Part shown: positions 1 through 7,634 of the stretch, one piece after another
Layout of the letters: each line of letters begins with the position of its first letter
Numbering within the stretch: position 1 is the stretch's first letter
Assembly (NCBI GenBank): GCA_963824085.1
Contig: CAWGNT010000009.1
Coordinates: 230,592 to 294,591, forward strand
Length of the DNA: 64,000 nucleotides
Direction: 5' to 3'
DNA from: JARRNE01 sp963824085
Lineage (GTDB): Bacteria; Pseudomonadota; Gammaproteobacteria; Chromatiales; Chromatiaceae
Made by a program: the position numbers and the translations under genes
Notes under the pieces: model-generated
Databases searched by the model: none
Seen by the model: only the letters and a program-made list of their open reading frames with translations
Told to the model about the DNA's origin: nothing

Positions 1-369
1 CTGGGCGTTGCATTCGTTGGCGTCCTGAGTGCCCTGATGGCATTGCAGCTCGAGCGCGCCCGCGACTACGCGACCTTACGCGCGATCGGCTTCTCCCCGG
101 GTCAGCTCGTCGTGTTGATCTTGCTTCAGACTTCCGTCATGGGTTTGGCCGCGGGCGTGCTCGCTCTGCCCCTCGGGTGGATGATGGGGGGCATTCTTGT
201 CGATGTCATCAACGTGCGTTCCTTTGGGTGGAGTATGGAGATGGTAGTGCCCCGTAGCGCGCTCTTTCTCGGGCTCGCGCTCGCCGCGTCAGCCGCGCTT
301 CTGGCGGGACTCTACCCAGCCCTCAAGGTCGCGCGCACCAGTCCCGGAACAGCGCTCCGGGAGGAGTGA
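1..369 (+). CDS. FtsX-like ABC transporter permease, C-terminal end (partial)
   Basis: The reading frame is open from the first base, so the gene begins upstream of the window and the ATG at 37 is internal. The visible 122 residues contain the short motif RARDYATLRAIGFS followed by three hydrophobic segments and end with LYPALKVARTSPGTALREE. This is the typical last domain of FtsX/MacB-type permeases, in which a charged loop precedes the transmembrane helices and the tail reads YPA-x-KAA-x-xxP-xxALR. Such proteins work in the inner membrane with an ATPase partner, often in lipoprotein or lipid export. The substrate cannot be told from this fragment. Confidence 0.85.
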   Translation: MGVAFVGVLSALMALQLERARDYATLRAIGFSPGQLVVLILLQTSVMGLAAGVLALPLGWMMGGILVDVINVRSFGWSMEMVVPRSALFLGLALAASAALLAGLYPALKVARTSPGTALREE

Positions 370-836
370 CGCGACCAAGGGGTACGCCACCAGCGAAGGC
401 CTATCCGGCATATTCAGAGCCGGTGGCCCGTGCTGACGCCCAGCCACGACGCCTTCGTTGGCGCGGCGGACCCACCACCCATTCCGGCGGCGCGCCGATC
501 AAAGGGGCAAAGCCTTCGTGTGCGACCGCGTCAGCGAGTCGCAGTCTCTTAGGCGGAAAATGCCAACAAGGCAGTTTCTTCAAACGCAATACAAGTTATT
601 ATTACGCACATGACTCATACGCTAGGCTGTGCCCACTCATTGGCCTGGATTACGAAGACGCTGTACTGGGTCGAAAGGGGGATCGCGGCCATTCTTCTGC
701 ATCGGGCGGCTTAACCATTAACCGCGAGGCGCAACAAGCACCTCCTTGTGCCTACCGGGCCCAGGATGTCTTGGCGGTCTCCATGTTCGTACCTCCAGAC
801 GATGGAATGTGAATCTGTAACCAGCGAGGCGAGTGA
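370..836. other. Intergenic stretch without a convincing gene
   Basis: About 470 bases separate the permease from the DUF2934 gene. An open frame across most of it encodes a low-complexity, arginine- and proline-rich product without a ribosome binding site or recognisable domain, and I do not accept it as a gene. A locally AT-rich patch near 580-620 could hold a promoter, but no clear -35/-10 pair is visible. Confidence 0.5.
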
Positions 837-1418
837 GTGACGATGGCTGACGACCAGAAAAAGATCGTGACCAAAAAGGCACCGGTAAAGCCGGCAGTGA
901 AAAAGAAGGTAACCTCGGCAGGGGCCCAGGCTGCTGCTCCAAAGGAGGCCACGGCCAAAAAGCCGAGCGTCGCCGCAAAGGCCCCAACGACCAAGAAGGT
1001 CGTCGCCAAGAAGGCGCCAACGGCCGCGCCGTCCGCAGCCAGGCCCAATGCATCCGCCGCGAGACCGGCCGCCCCCGCACCGAAGCCGTCGGCTGGGGCG
1101 AAGCCGGTCGCCCCCGCACCGAAGCCGGCGGCAGCCACCCCCAAAACAGGAGCGCCCGCGCGAAAGGGAGCAGCTTCCGCTCCCAAACCCGCGGCACCCG
1201 CGCCAAGGGCCTCGGCGCCCCAAGCCATGCCGTCGCAAAAAGAGAGATCGATCGGGTCAAAGCAGCACGTGGTGACGCCTGAAGAGCGCGACGCCATGAT
1301 CCGCGAGGCCGCCTACTTCAAGGCGGAAAAGCGAAACTTCGACCCGAGCTTCGACGCCGAGAATTGGGCTGACGCGGTGCGTGAGGTCGACGAGATGCTT
1401 TCCCGGCGCGGGTCCTAG
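837..1418 (+). CDS. Lys/Ala/Pro-rich protein with C-terminal DUF2934 domain
   Basis: The 193-residue product has a long basic, low-complexity N-terminal part (about residues 5-135) rich in K, A and P with repeated PAPKP units. It then has a compact C-terminal domain beginning TPEERDAMIREAAYFKAEKR and ending near an acidic-tryptophan stretch (AENWADAVREVDEML). That end matches the DUF2934 family, short helical domains of unknown function. The basic tail resembles histone H1-like bacterial proteins and could bind nucleic acid or polyphosphate, which is inference. GTG at 837 has a GAGG sequence seven bases upstream; ATG at 843 is an alternative start. It appears monocistronic. Confidence 0.75.
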   Translation: MTMADDQKKIVTKKAPVKPAVKKKVTSAGAQAAAPKEATAKKPSVAAKAPTTKKVVAKKAPTAAPSAARPNASAARPAAPAPKPSAGAKPVAPAPKPAAATPKTGAPARKGAASAPKPAAPAPRASAPQAMPSQKERSIGSKQHVVTPEERDAMIREAAYFKAEKRNFDPSFDAENWADAVREVDEMLSRRGS

Positions 1419-1450
1419 AACCCCAGCCAAGCGCCTCGCGGTTCATCGGA

Positions 1451-1478
1451 CATCGATCGCTGCATGCAGCGATCGATG
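1451..1478. repeat. Perfect 28-base palindrome downstream of the DUF2934 gene
   Basis: Positions 1451-1478 are identical to their own reverse complement with no loop. The centre is TGCA and two CGATCG hexamers lie symmetrically in the arms. It lies 33 bases after the DUF2934 stop codon and no T-run follows, so a simple intrinsic terminator is unlikely. It could be a cruciform, a protein-binding site or a transcript 3'-end stabiliser. Confidence 0.7.
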
Positions 1479-1547
1479 GCGGTCGGCGCGTGTCGAGCTA
1501 CGGCAACGTCGGGGCGACGCGATAAGCCGCCCTACCCCTTGTTGCAC

Positions 1548-1571
1548 GGCTGACCCGCCATTGGGTCAGCC
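1548..1571 (+). other. Hairpin GGCTGACCC / GGGTCAGCC
   Basis: A perfect nine-base-pair inverted repeat with a six-base loop (GCCATT) lies in the intergenic region between the DUF2934 gene and the convergent ferritin-like gene. It lacks a U-tract, so it may be a factor-assisted terminator or a repeat remnant. The rest of 1419-1864 shows no gene. Confidence 0.4.
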
Positions 1572-1659
1572 CATGATAATCACCGTATCCGACCCTTCCG
1601 GTTCGGTTCTATACGCTTGCGGATCGCGAGCCTCTAGGCGAGGTGACTAGCGTCGTGCC

Positions 1660-1752
1660 TCAGTTGGAACGTCCGTTAGGCGGGTCGGGTGCAGGTCAGC
1701 GAAACCGTCGATCCCACACGGACGCAGTCACGGCGTGTCCCGAAGGCCAGCC
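1660..1752 (+). repeat. Dispersed degenerate repeat, copy 1
   Basis: This stretch shares the core GGCGGGTCGGGTGC and the later block GGCGTGTCCCGA, in the same order, with 32063-32212 and, on the other strand, with 29238-29376. Divergence between copies is substantial and there is no common open frame. A non-coding dispersed element or an old mobile-element remnant is the likeliest explanation. Confidence 0.5.
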
Positions 1753-1864
1753 AGTGAAGCACCTTATGGTGACGTACCGGGAGGCTGACCATGTCTACAC
1801 CCTCTCGAGCGTCTATCCTCAAAAGGTGTTTTCCGAGCTGCTATATGATGTAACAGAACTCGCC

Positions 1865-2374
1865 TTAGACACCCCCGGAGTGGACCGTCTCATAGTAGAG
1901 CTTCTCAAGCTCCTTCTTGTGCTTGGTCTCCTCGTTGGCCAGATATTCGAAGAGCTCCTTGATCGGCCCGGGCTCGGTGCTGTCGGCAAGGGTGCGATAG
2001 TGCTCCATGGCGACATGCTCGCGTCCCATGGCGTACTGCAGTATGGCCTGGTCGTCCGGTCTGTCCCCTAGATCTGGCAGATGGATAGCGTCCGAGAATT
2101 TGGTGTCGGTCGCAGGAGTATCGACCAAGGCGAGGAGTTGCTGCTCAATGTCCTTGCGCGCAGACAGCTCGTTAAAGAGATCGAAATGCGTTTGTTCCTC
2201 CTTGGCGAGGTCTTTCACGAGCCAACGAAAGTTCTTACTGACCTTGGGAATCAAGGCGGCGTAGAAATTCCGGGCGCTCTCCTCGAACGACGACGCCACC
2301 TCGAGGATCTCCTTCAGCGTCTTCTTCGAGCGGATGCGCTCATAGCTGCCACCCGCGCCTTCGATGTCACTCAT
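1865..2374 (-). CDS. Ferritin-like (rubrerythrin-family) protein at the end of the Mrp/Mbx-like operon
   Basis: The 169-residue protein is a four-helix ferritin-like domain. Carboxylate/histidine di-iron motifs are visible: FEESARNFY in helix 1, AKEEQTHF in helix 2, MGREHVAMEHY in helix 3 and ANEETKHKKE in helix 4, so the iron site looks intact. There is no C-terminal rubredoxin domain. The ATG at 2374 overlaps the stop of the upstream NuoI-GltD gene by four bases, which chooses this start over longer readings and indicates translational coupling. In this context it may protect the Fe-S enzyme complex from peroxide or oxygen, or store iron; that role is inferred. Two relatives lie at 13935-14444 and 14738-15235. 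Confidence 0.8.
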   Translation of the reverse strand: MSDIEGAGGSYERIRSKKTLKEILEVASSFEESARNFYAALIPKVSKNFRWLVKDLAKEEQTHFDLFNELSARKDIEQQLLALVDTPATDTKFSDAIHLPDLGDRPDDQAILQYAMGREHVAMEHYRTLADSTEPGPIKELFEYLANEETKHKKELEKLYYETVHSGGV

Positions 2375-4200
2375 GCTGCTTGTTCCTTGACCGCTAGGAA
2401 ATCGTTGATGCTCTCGGCCACGCGGTGGCCGTCGGCCACCGCCGACACTACGTCTGGACCCCTCACCGCATCTCCGGCCGCCCATAGCCACGGCGCCGAT
2501 GTGCGCCCGCTGGCATCGACCTTCAGACGACCGCGGTTCCACTCCAGCTCTTCTTTCAGAGACTCACCGAGCAGCTCGATGTCCGCTGCTTGGCCGATGG
2601 CCTCTATCACCATCTCGCCCTCATGGCGCATTTCATCGGTGTCGTCGTAGGCCGGCGAAAAACGCCCGTCCGCGTCGAAGATGGACAGCACCTTCCAGGT
2701 GCGCAGGCATTGAACCTTCCCGTCCTCGATGTGCACTTCCTGAGGGCCGCGCGCATCGTGGATCAGGATACCCTCTTCTCGAGCTTCTTTGATCTCTTCC
2801 GGGTCTGCCAAGAAATGCTCCAGGTCCTCCAGAGCGGTCAGCACGATACGCACCTGTCCATACTGCTGCTTCTGCAATCGCGCCATGGTGCGGGCGATAT
2901 CCATGGCGACGTTGCCGCCGCCTATGACCACTACCGTCTCGGGCACAGGCACAGACTCGCCCGCAGCCACAGAGCGCAGTAAATCGACAGCGCGTAAGAC
3001 GTCTTCATGCTCACAGCCCGGGACGCGCGTCGAGCGACCCATCCACAAGCCGGTCGCAAGGAGCACCGCGTCAAACTGCTGCTGCAGCTCCTCCATCGTG
3101 GCGTCCTTACCGACGCGAGTGTTGTACCTGATCTCGACCCCGAGGGAAGCGATCACATCAACATCCTGATCGAGCACCCCACCCGGGAGACGGTAGTAGG
3201 GTATACCGTAGCGGGTCATACCCCCAGGCTCCGCCTGGGCCTCGAAGACCGTCACCTCGTGGCCGTGCTTGATCAGATCAAAGGCGGCGGTGAGCCCCGC
3301 AGGTCCGGCGCCGATGATAGCGACGCGATTGCCTGTCCGATACTTGGTCTTGCCCTCGGCAGCTATTTCCTTGACCCGCTCGTGACCTACCGCGTCCATC
3401 GCGTACCGCTTAAGCCACCGGATGGCGATCGGCTCGCCGCGGTGACCGACGGAGCACGCGGTCTCGCACCGATGGGTACATACTCGCCCACACGTGTGCG
3501 CAAACGGATTGGTGCGATAAATCTGCCGCACCGCCTCCTCGGGGTCGTTGTGCCAAATCGCGCGGATATACTCCGGGGCATGCATATGGGTCGGGCAGGC
3601 GTCGTGGCACATGCCGCACTGAACACAGCGGGAGGCCTCGATGATCGCCTGGTTAGCGGTGTACCCGGCAACGATCTCGTCAAAGTTTCCGGTCCGTTTC
3701 TCGGGTGCTAGCTCTTCCATTGGCTGTCGGTCGAGCGCAACAAGATCTGCGTCGACCGACTTGGCCCAACCATGTCCGAAATACTTCCCGTGGATGCCCT
3801 TCGCATCGGGGAGGATGAAATAGCTGTCGAGCTCGCTGTCCAGACAGGTGTGCACGTACTCACGCGACAGGGAAATCGATCCGGTCGGGCACAGGTCAAC
3901 GCACAGCGCGCACCAGCAGCAACGCCCGTAGTCGATTGCCGGGCGCAGGTTCCGGACACCCTTGGCCGCATCCTCCGGCAGACCGGGGACCTTGACCATC
4001 GTAATGGCCGCGTTGTCGCACACCTTCTGGCACGTGCTGCAGCCGATGCACTTCTCCCAGTCGTTGAGATGGAAGCCGCGGTAGTTCGCCGATGCCGGAC
4101 GGGGCTCCAAGGGAACCGTGACCGGCTCCCGTGCAAAGAACCGAATGTTCTTGAGCGGGCTCAGCAGTCCGCCCTTCTCCTTGTGATCGATATCGCGCAT
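2371..4200 (-). CDS. NuoI-like ferredoxin fused to GltD/NfnB-like flavoprotein
   Basis: The 609-residue protein joins two modules. The front is NuoI-like with two 4Fe-4S motifs, C51-x2-C54-x2-C57-x3-C61 and C94-x2-C97-x2-C100-x3-C104. The rest resembles the glutamate synthase small subunit and NfnB. It has another cluster motif at C192-x2-C195-x2-C198-x3-C202, a cysteine group around 237-249, a Rossmann FAD motif IIGAGPAG near 295-302 and a second nucleotide-binding motif VVIGGGNVAMDIART near 415. The FAD/NAD(P)H module could pass electrons to or from the clusters of the adjacent NuoB/C/D homologues. It overlaps its neighbours on both sides by 1-4 bases, so it belongs to the same operon. Whether it prefers NADH or NADPH cannot be read from the sequence. 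Confidence 0.85.
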   Translation of the reverse strand: MRDIDHKEKGGLLSPLKNIRFFAREPVTVPLEPRPASANYRGFHLNDWEKCIGCSTCQKVCDNAAITMVKVPGLPEDAAKGVRNLRPAIDYGRCCWCALCVDLCPTGSISLSREYVHTCLDSELDSYFILPDAKGIHGKYFGHGWAKSVDADLVALDRQPMEELAPEKRTGNFDEIVAGYTANQAIIEASRCVQCGMCHDACPTHMHAPEYIRAIWHNDPEEAVRQIYRTNPFAHTCGRVCTHRCETACSVGHRGEPIAIRWLKRYAMDAVGHERVKEIAAEGKTKYRTGNRVAIIGAGPAGLTAAFDLIKHGHEVTVFEAQAEPGGMTRYGIPYYRLPGGVLDQDVDVIASLGVEIRYNTRVGKDATMEELQQQFDAVLLATGLWMGRSTRVPGCEHEDVLRAVDLLRSVAAGESVPVPETVVVIGGGNVAMDIARTMARLQKQQYGQVRIVLTALEDLEHFLADPEEIKEAREEGILIHDARGPQEVHIEDGKVQCLRTWKVLSIFDADGRFSPAYDDTDEMRHEGEMVIEAIGQAADIELLGESLKEELEWNRGRLKVDASGRTSAPWLWAAGDAVRGPDVVSAVADGHRVAESINDFLAVKEQAA

Positions 4201-5342
4201 CAGCGATCTACCTCCGGGGGGCAGGCGTCGAGGGAGAACATGATCTGCGCCACGTCCTCGATCCGAGCGCCAACCGAGAGATTTTCCAACACCTGCACGG
4301 CGTGCATCTGCGAAGGTCCGCGCACGTGGGTCCGGTATGGCCTTTCGCCACCATTCGAAACCACGTACCAGGCGAGCTCCCCCTTCGAGGACTCAACCCG
4401 TGTATAGGTCGAGCCGGCGGGGACGTTCCAAGCAAGCGGATTGGGGATCGGGCAGCGGATAGGCCCGGGGATCGAGGGTAGCCGCTCCACCACCTGGCGC
4501 AGGATCCTGATGCTCTGGACCAGCTCCTTGCGCCGCACCAGGGCCCTGGCCCAGGCGTCACCCGCCTCTTCGGTCGGGATCTCGAACTGGAGCTTGTCGT
4601 AGACGAGATACGGATCATCCCGCCGGACGTCGAAGGGAAGGCCCGTGGCTCGCAGATTAGGACCGGTTACGCCCCAGTCGAGTGCCTGCTCCTGGCTGAT
4701 CGTACCGATACCGCGGGCACGCTTGACGAACACCTGATTGGTGAACAACAGATTGTCGTAATCCGGAAGGCGCGACTCGATGTAGTCCAGCGTATTGGTC
4801 ACGCGGTCGAGGAAGCCGTCAGGGATATCGCGCCGCACGCCGCCCGGTATGTTGTAGATGGAGTAGACGCGCCCACCGCACAGCTCCTCGAACAGGTCGA
4901 GGATGAGATCGCGGTCGGCGACGCCCCAGTACATGGTCGTATACATGCCCACCGTCGCGGCGTGGCCGCCGAAGGTAAACAGATGGGCTGCGAGACGAGA
5001 CATCTCCAGCTGCAGCACGCGCAGCCACTTGGCTCGCTCTGGGACCTCCAGACCACAGAGATCCTCGACCGCCAGCGAATAGCTGACCTCCATTGGCGCC
5101 GGGTCGGGGACGCAAATGCGAGGCGTGATGGCCAGGTTCTGTATCCACAGGCGACCCTCCATGAGCTTCTCGAAGCCCCGATGAAGGTAGCCCGCATCCG
5201 CCTTACCCTGGATGACGCGGTCACCGTGTAGCTTGAGCTTGAGGGCGTAGTTGCCCTCGATCCCCGGGTGATTCGGACCGATGTTGAGCTCGTACTCGTG
5301 GCTCGGCGGATGCCGTTTCGCCTCGTAGTTCTCAGGCCTCAT
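4200..5342 (-). CDS. NuoD/MbxL-like large subunit lacking full Ni ligands
   Basis: The 380-residue protein is homologous to the 49-kDa complex I subunit and to the large subunit of group 4 NiFe hydrogenases (HPPSHEYELNIGPNHPGIEGN at the start, GYLHRGFEKLMEG after it). Hydrogenases carry two CxxC motifs for nickel. Here the N-terminal position reads C77-V-P-D and the C-terminal one reads C374-P-P-E, so each keeps one cysteine and has an acidic residue in place of the other. Hydrogenase activity is therefore unlikely. The ATG at 5342, which gives MRPENYEA, fits the family start and overlaps the NuoC-like gene by 11 bases. The protein probably sits at the quinone- or substrate-facing end of the peripheral arm. 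Confidence 0.85.
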   Translation of the reverse strand: MRPENYEAKRHPPSHEYELNIGPNHPGIEGNYALKLKLHGDRVIQGKADAGYLHRGFEKLMEGRLWIQNLAITPRICVPDPAPMEVSYSLAVEDLCGLEVPERAKWLRVLQLEMSRLAAHLFTFGGHAATVGMYTTMYWGVADRDLILDLFEELCGGRVYSIYNIPGGVRRDIPDGFLDRVTNTLDYIESRLPDYDNLLFTNQVFVKRARGIGTISQEQALDWGVTGPNLRATGLPFDVRRDDPYLVYDKLQFEIPTEEAGDAWARALVRRKELVQSIRILRQVVERLPSIPGPIRCPIPNPLAWNVPAGSTYTRVESSKGELAWYVVSNGGERPYRTHVRGPSQMHAVQVLENLSVGARIEDVAQIMFSLDACPPEVDR

Positions 5343-5910
5343 CGATGCCCCTCCGGCTGAACCGCTGCTCGTCCGGCGGGATCGCCACCCCGCCGCCTTC
5401 GGCAACCAGCTCCCGCAGCCATTGCGGGTTGTAGTCCTGCCAATCGAAGTGTTCGTTCACCCATTTCTCCGAGTCGAAATCCTTCCGCATTGGGGGTGGG
5501 CCATCCCATTCGGTCAGAATGAACTTCTCCATGTCCGGGCTGCCCTCGAAGAAGACGCCGAACATTTCGTGGATATCTCGCTCGAAGAAGGCGGCTGGCG
5601 GATAGATGTCGTACACCGAGATATAGACGCCCGGATCGCGCGGAATCCGCGTGTGCGCGGACACCAGGGACTGCAGCTCGTAGGACCACACATGGTAGAC
5701 CAGCTCGAACTGATCCTCGTCGATCCAGTCGACGCAGGTGATGGCGGAGAGGTGAACATAGGATGCACGGCCGCGCAGCAGCTCCAGCAGCGCCGGCAAG
5801 GCGTCGGCGTTGAGGTCCACGCGTATCCGCCGGCTGCTCTTGCGCCGGACTTCGATGCCTTCGATCTCCTCGAGGAGATTGTCCAGCCAGGTCGATAACT
5901 CTTTGCTCAT
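5332..5910 (-). CDS. NuoC-like 30-kDa subunit
   Basis: The 192-residue protein matches the complex I 30-kDa subunit family. The family signature is visible as FFERDIHEMFGVFFEG followed by MEKFILTEWDGPPPMRKDF near residues 108-145. It carries no cofactor and acts structurally, bridging the NuoB- and NuoD-like subunits in the peripheral arm. Its start overlaps the stop of the NuoB-like gene by four bases, and its 3' end overlaps the NuoD-like start, so the three arm subunits are translationally coupled. Confidence 0.88.
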   Translation of the reverse strand: MSKELSTWLDNLLEEIEGIEVRRKSSRRIRVDLNADALPALLELLRGRASYVHLSAITCVDWIDEDQFELVYHVWSYELQSLVSAHTRIPRDPGVYISVYDIYPPAAFFERDIHEMFGVFFEGSPDMEKFILTEWDGPPPMRKDFDSEKWVNEHFDWQDYNPQWLRELVAEGGGVAIPPDEQRFSRRGIDEA

Positions 5911-6641
5911 CTGCGTCGAAGCTCCGGGATCTCCAGCTTCATGTCCAAGGCCTCAAGCGGCTTTTGGTGCTGTTCCAGGAGGGCAGTGTGCTCACCCAGG
6001 GTGTCCGGCCCGAAGAGGCTGTAGTAACGCGCTTCGGCGATGGTGTCCGTCGGCGTCTGCCAGTCCTTCCCAAAGAGGCGCTGCTGCTTGCCCAGGTAGT
6101 GGTCGTAGCGGCGGTAATAGTCCTTCCACGAATCGGCCCGTCCGGTCTTGATGTTCTCCATCAGCTCGCGCATACCGGCGATCACCGCCTCCGGTCGTGG
6201 CATGCAACCGGCGATGTAGATATCCACAGGCAGATAGTCGTTGAGCTTTTTCGCCGTGGCGTAACTCTGCCAATACATCCCGCCGTTGACCGTACAGGAG
6301 CAGATACCCACGACGTACTTGGGTGCACTCATCTGCTCATAGGTGAGAATCACGCGCTTCAACGTCTTGACCGAGACATAGCCGGTAATCAGCAGGATGT
6401 CCGCCTGGCGCGGGCTCACCATGGGTTGAATGCCCAGCCGCTCCATGTCGAAGCGCGAAGTCATCGCGGGGGGAAGCTCGATCGCCCCGCACCCTGTGCA
6501 GTAATGCAGCATGAACATGGAACGGGAGCGGCAGAACCGTATTAGCTCGTCGAACACGTTCGCCAAGGGATTGGTGCGCTTCTGGGCCTGGGGCTCCGAG
6601 GGTCGCTCCTCCCGGATCGCGATCTTGTCGAGGGCGCTCAT
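5907..6641 (-). CDS. NuoB/MbhJ-like small subunit with a hydrogenase-style CxxC cluster motif
   Basis: The 244-residue protein is the NuoB homologue that holds the 4Fe-4S cluster next to the NuoD-like subunit. Likely ligands are C48 and C51 (CTGCGAIEL), C116 (GICSCTVNGGMY) and C146 (AGCMPRPE). Respiratory complex I uses two adjacent cysteines at the first site. The C-x2-C spacing here is that of group 4 hydrogenases and Mbx-type enzymes, which supports a position outside canonical complex I. The protein is longer than usual because of a tail of about 80 residues rich in charged and aromatic residues. A gap of 52 bases separates it from the NuoH-like gene. Confidence 0.87.
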   Translation of the reverse strand: MSALDKIAIREERPSEPQAQKRTNPLANVFDELIRFCRSRSMFMLHYCTGCGAIELPPAMTSRFDMERLGIQPMVSPRQADILLITGYVSVKTLKRVILTYEQMSAPKYVVGICSCTVNGGMYWQSYATAKKLNDYLPVDIYIAGCMPRPEAVIAGMRELMENIKTGRADSWKDYYRRYDHYLGKQQRLFGKDWQTPTDTIAEARYYSLFGPDTLGEHTALLEQHQKPLEALDMKLEIPELRRR

Positions 6642-6693
6642 AAGTCAGTACCTAAAGGTGAGAGTGCGGAAAAACGACGTGCAGTGTGCCCCA

Positions 6694-7593
6694 TCAGCGA
6701 AGGACGAAGGCGAGGCCGAGCAGGCCAAGCATTACCGGCCATTTCCACACCAGGCGGACCAGGTCCTCCGTCCGATAGCGTGGAAACACGAAGGCGATGG
6801 TCATAGGAATAGACACCACGGCGAAGATCTTTATCAGAAAACTGATCCAGTTCTCCCCGCCGCCGAGGAACAGCGTGGCGTAGAGGACGCCGGCGGTGTA
6901 GAGCTGGAAACACTGCATCACGAAAAGCCCACCGAGGAACTTTCCACCCATCTCCACCATCGGTCCGGTCGCGATCTCCGCCGGCGCGATATAGATCTCG
7001 AAAGGCTGCTTGCCCAGCATCGCCTGCAGACCGAACATCCCGGCGATGGCCAGCAACGGCATTTGCACGGCACCCCAGCCTGACACGCCCGCCGCCTGCT
7101 GCAAGGCAATGATCTCCACCAGGTTCGTCGTACCGTAGTGGTATGCGACCCCGAAGATCACAATTACGAAGGGGACATCGTAGGCGAGCATGGCGGTGAG
7201 CGCACGGGAGATGCCGATGGAGCCGTTCGGGTTCGCGCACTGCCCCACTCCGAGGGCCAGTCCCAGGGAGGGAATCATGGTCATGTACAGGAGAACGATG
7301 AGCCCACCTTTTTCAGCGATGCCGTTCATGCCCGGCACCGGCAGCAGTGTCTCCGCGGCCACATATCCCCCGATCGCCATTACGATGCCGATCTCATGGA
7401 TCAGCCCATGGGAGATCTGGGTCTCCTTGCCGTGGAGCTTCACAATGTCGTATAGGGGTTGAAGAATCGGAGGCCCGACCCGCCGCTGCATCTTCGCGGC
7501 GATCTTGCGCATCATCAACACCATGAAGAGGCCGACAACGAAGGCCACCAGGGGCATGAGGACGAGCTCTAGAAGGATCTCTCTCCAGTCCAT
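6694..7593 (-). CDS. NuoH/MbhM-like membrane subunit
   Basis: The 299-residue protein has about eight hydrophobic segments. It carries the NuoH signature RRVGPPILQPLYDIVKLHGKE near residues 37-58 and the conserved acidic stretch around PAEIATGPMVEMGG. NuoH couples the peripheral redox arm to the membrane arm and carries part of the proton path. Its place between the antiporter-like genes and the NuoB/C/D genes matches the order of Mbh and Mbx operons. Confidence 0.88.
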   Translation of the reverse strand: MDWREILLELVLMPLVAFVVGLFMVLMMRKIAAKMQRRVGPPILQPLYDIVKLHGKETQISHGLIHEIGIVMAIGGYVAAETLLPVPGMNGIAEKGGLIVLLYMTMIPSLGLALGVGQCANPNGSIGISRALTAMLAYDVPFVIVIFGVAYHYGTTNLVEIIALQQAAGVSGWGAVQMPLLAIAGMFGLQAMLGKQPFEIYIAPAEIATGPMVEMGGKFLGGLFVMQCFQLYTAGVLYATLFLGGGENWISFLIKIFAVVSIPMTIAFVFPRYRTEDLVRLVWKWPVMLGLLGLAFVLR

Positions 7594-7634
7594 CGCATTA
7601 ACCTTAGAAACCTAAACGCGTCGAAAATTCGCCG

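Noticed and set aside
366..812. Open frame of about 148 codons after the FtsX-like gene
   Set aside because: Low-complexity product, no ribosome binding site, no family resemblance; its start lies at the stop of the permease gene.
4200..6641. Possible group 4 NiFe hydrogenase
   Set aside because: The large subunit lacks the second cysteine at both CxxC sites, and no hydrogenase maturation gene is present in the window.
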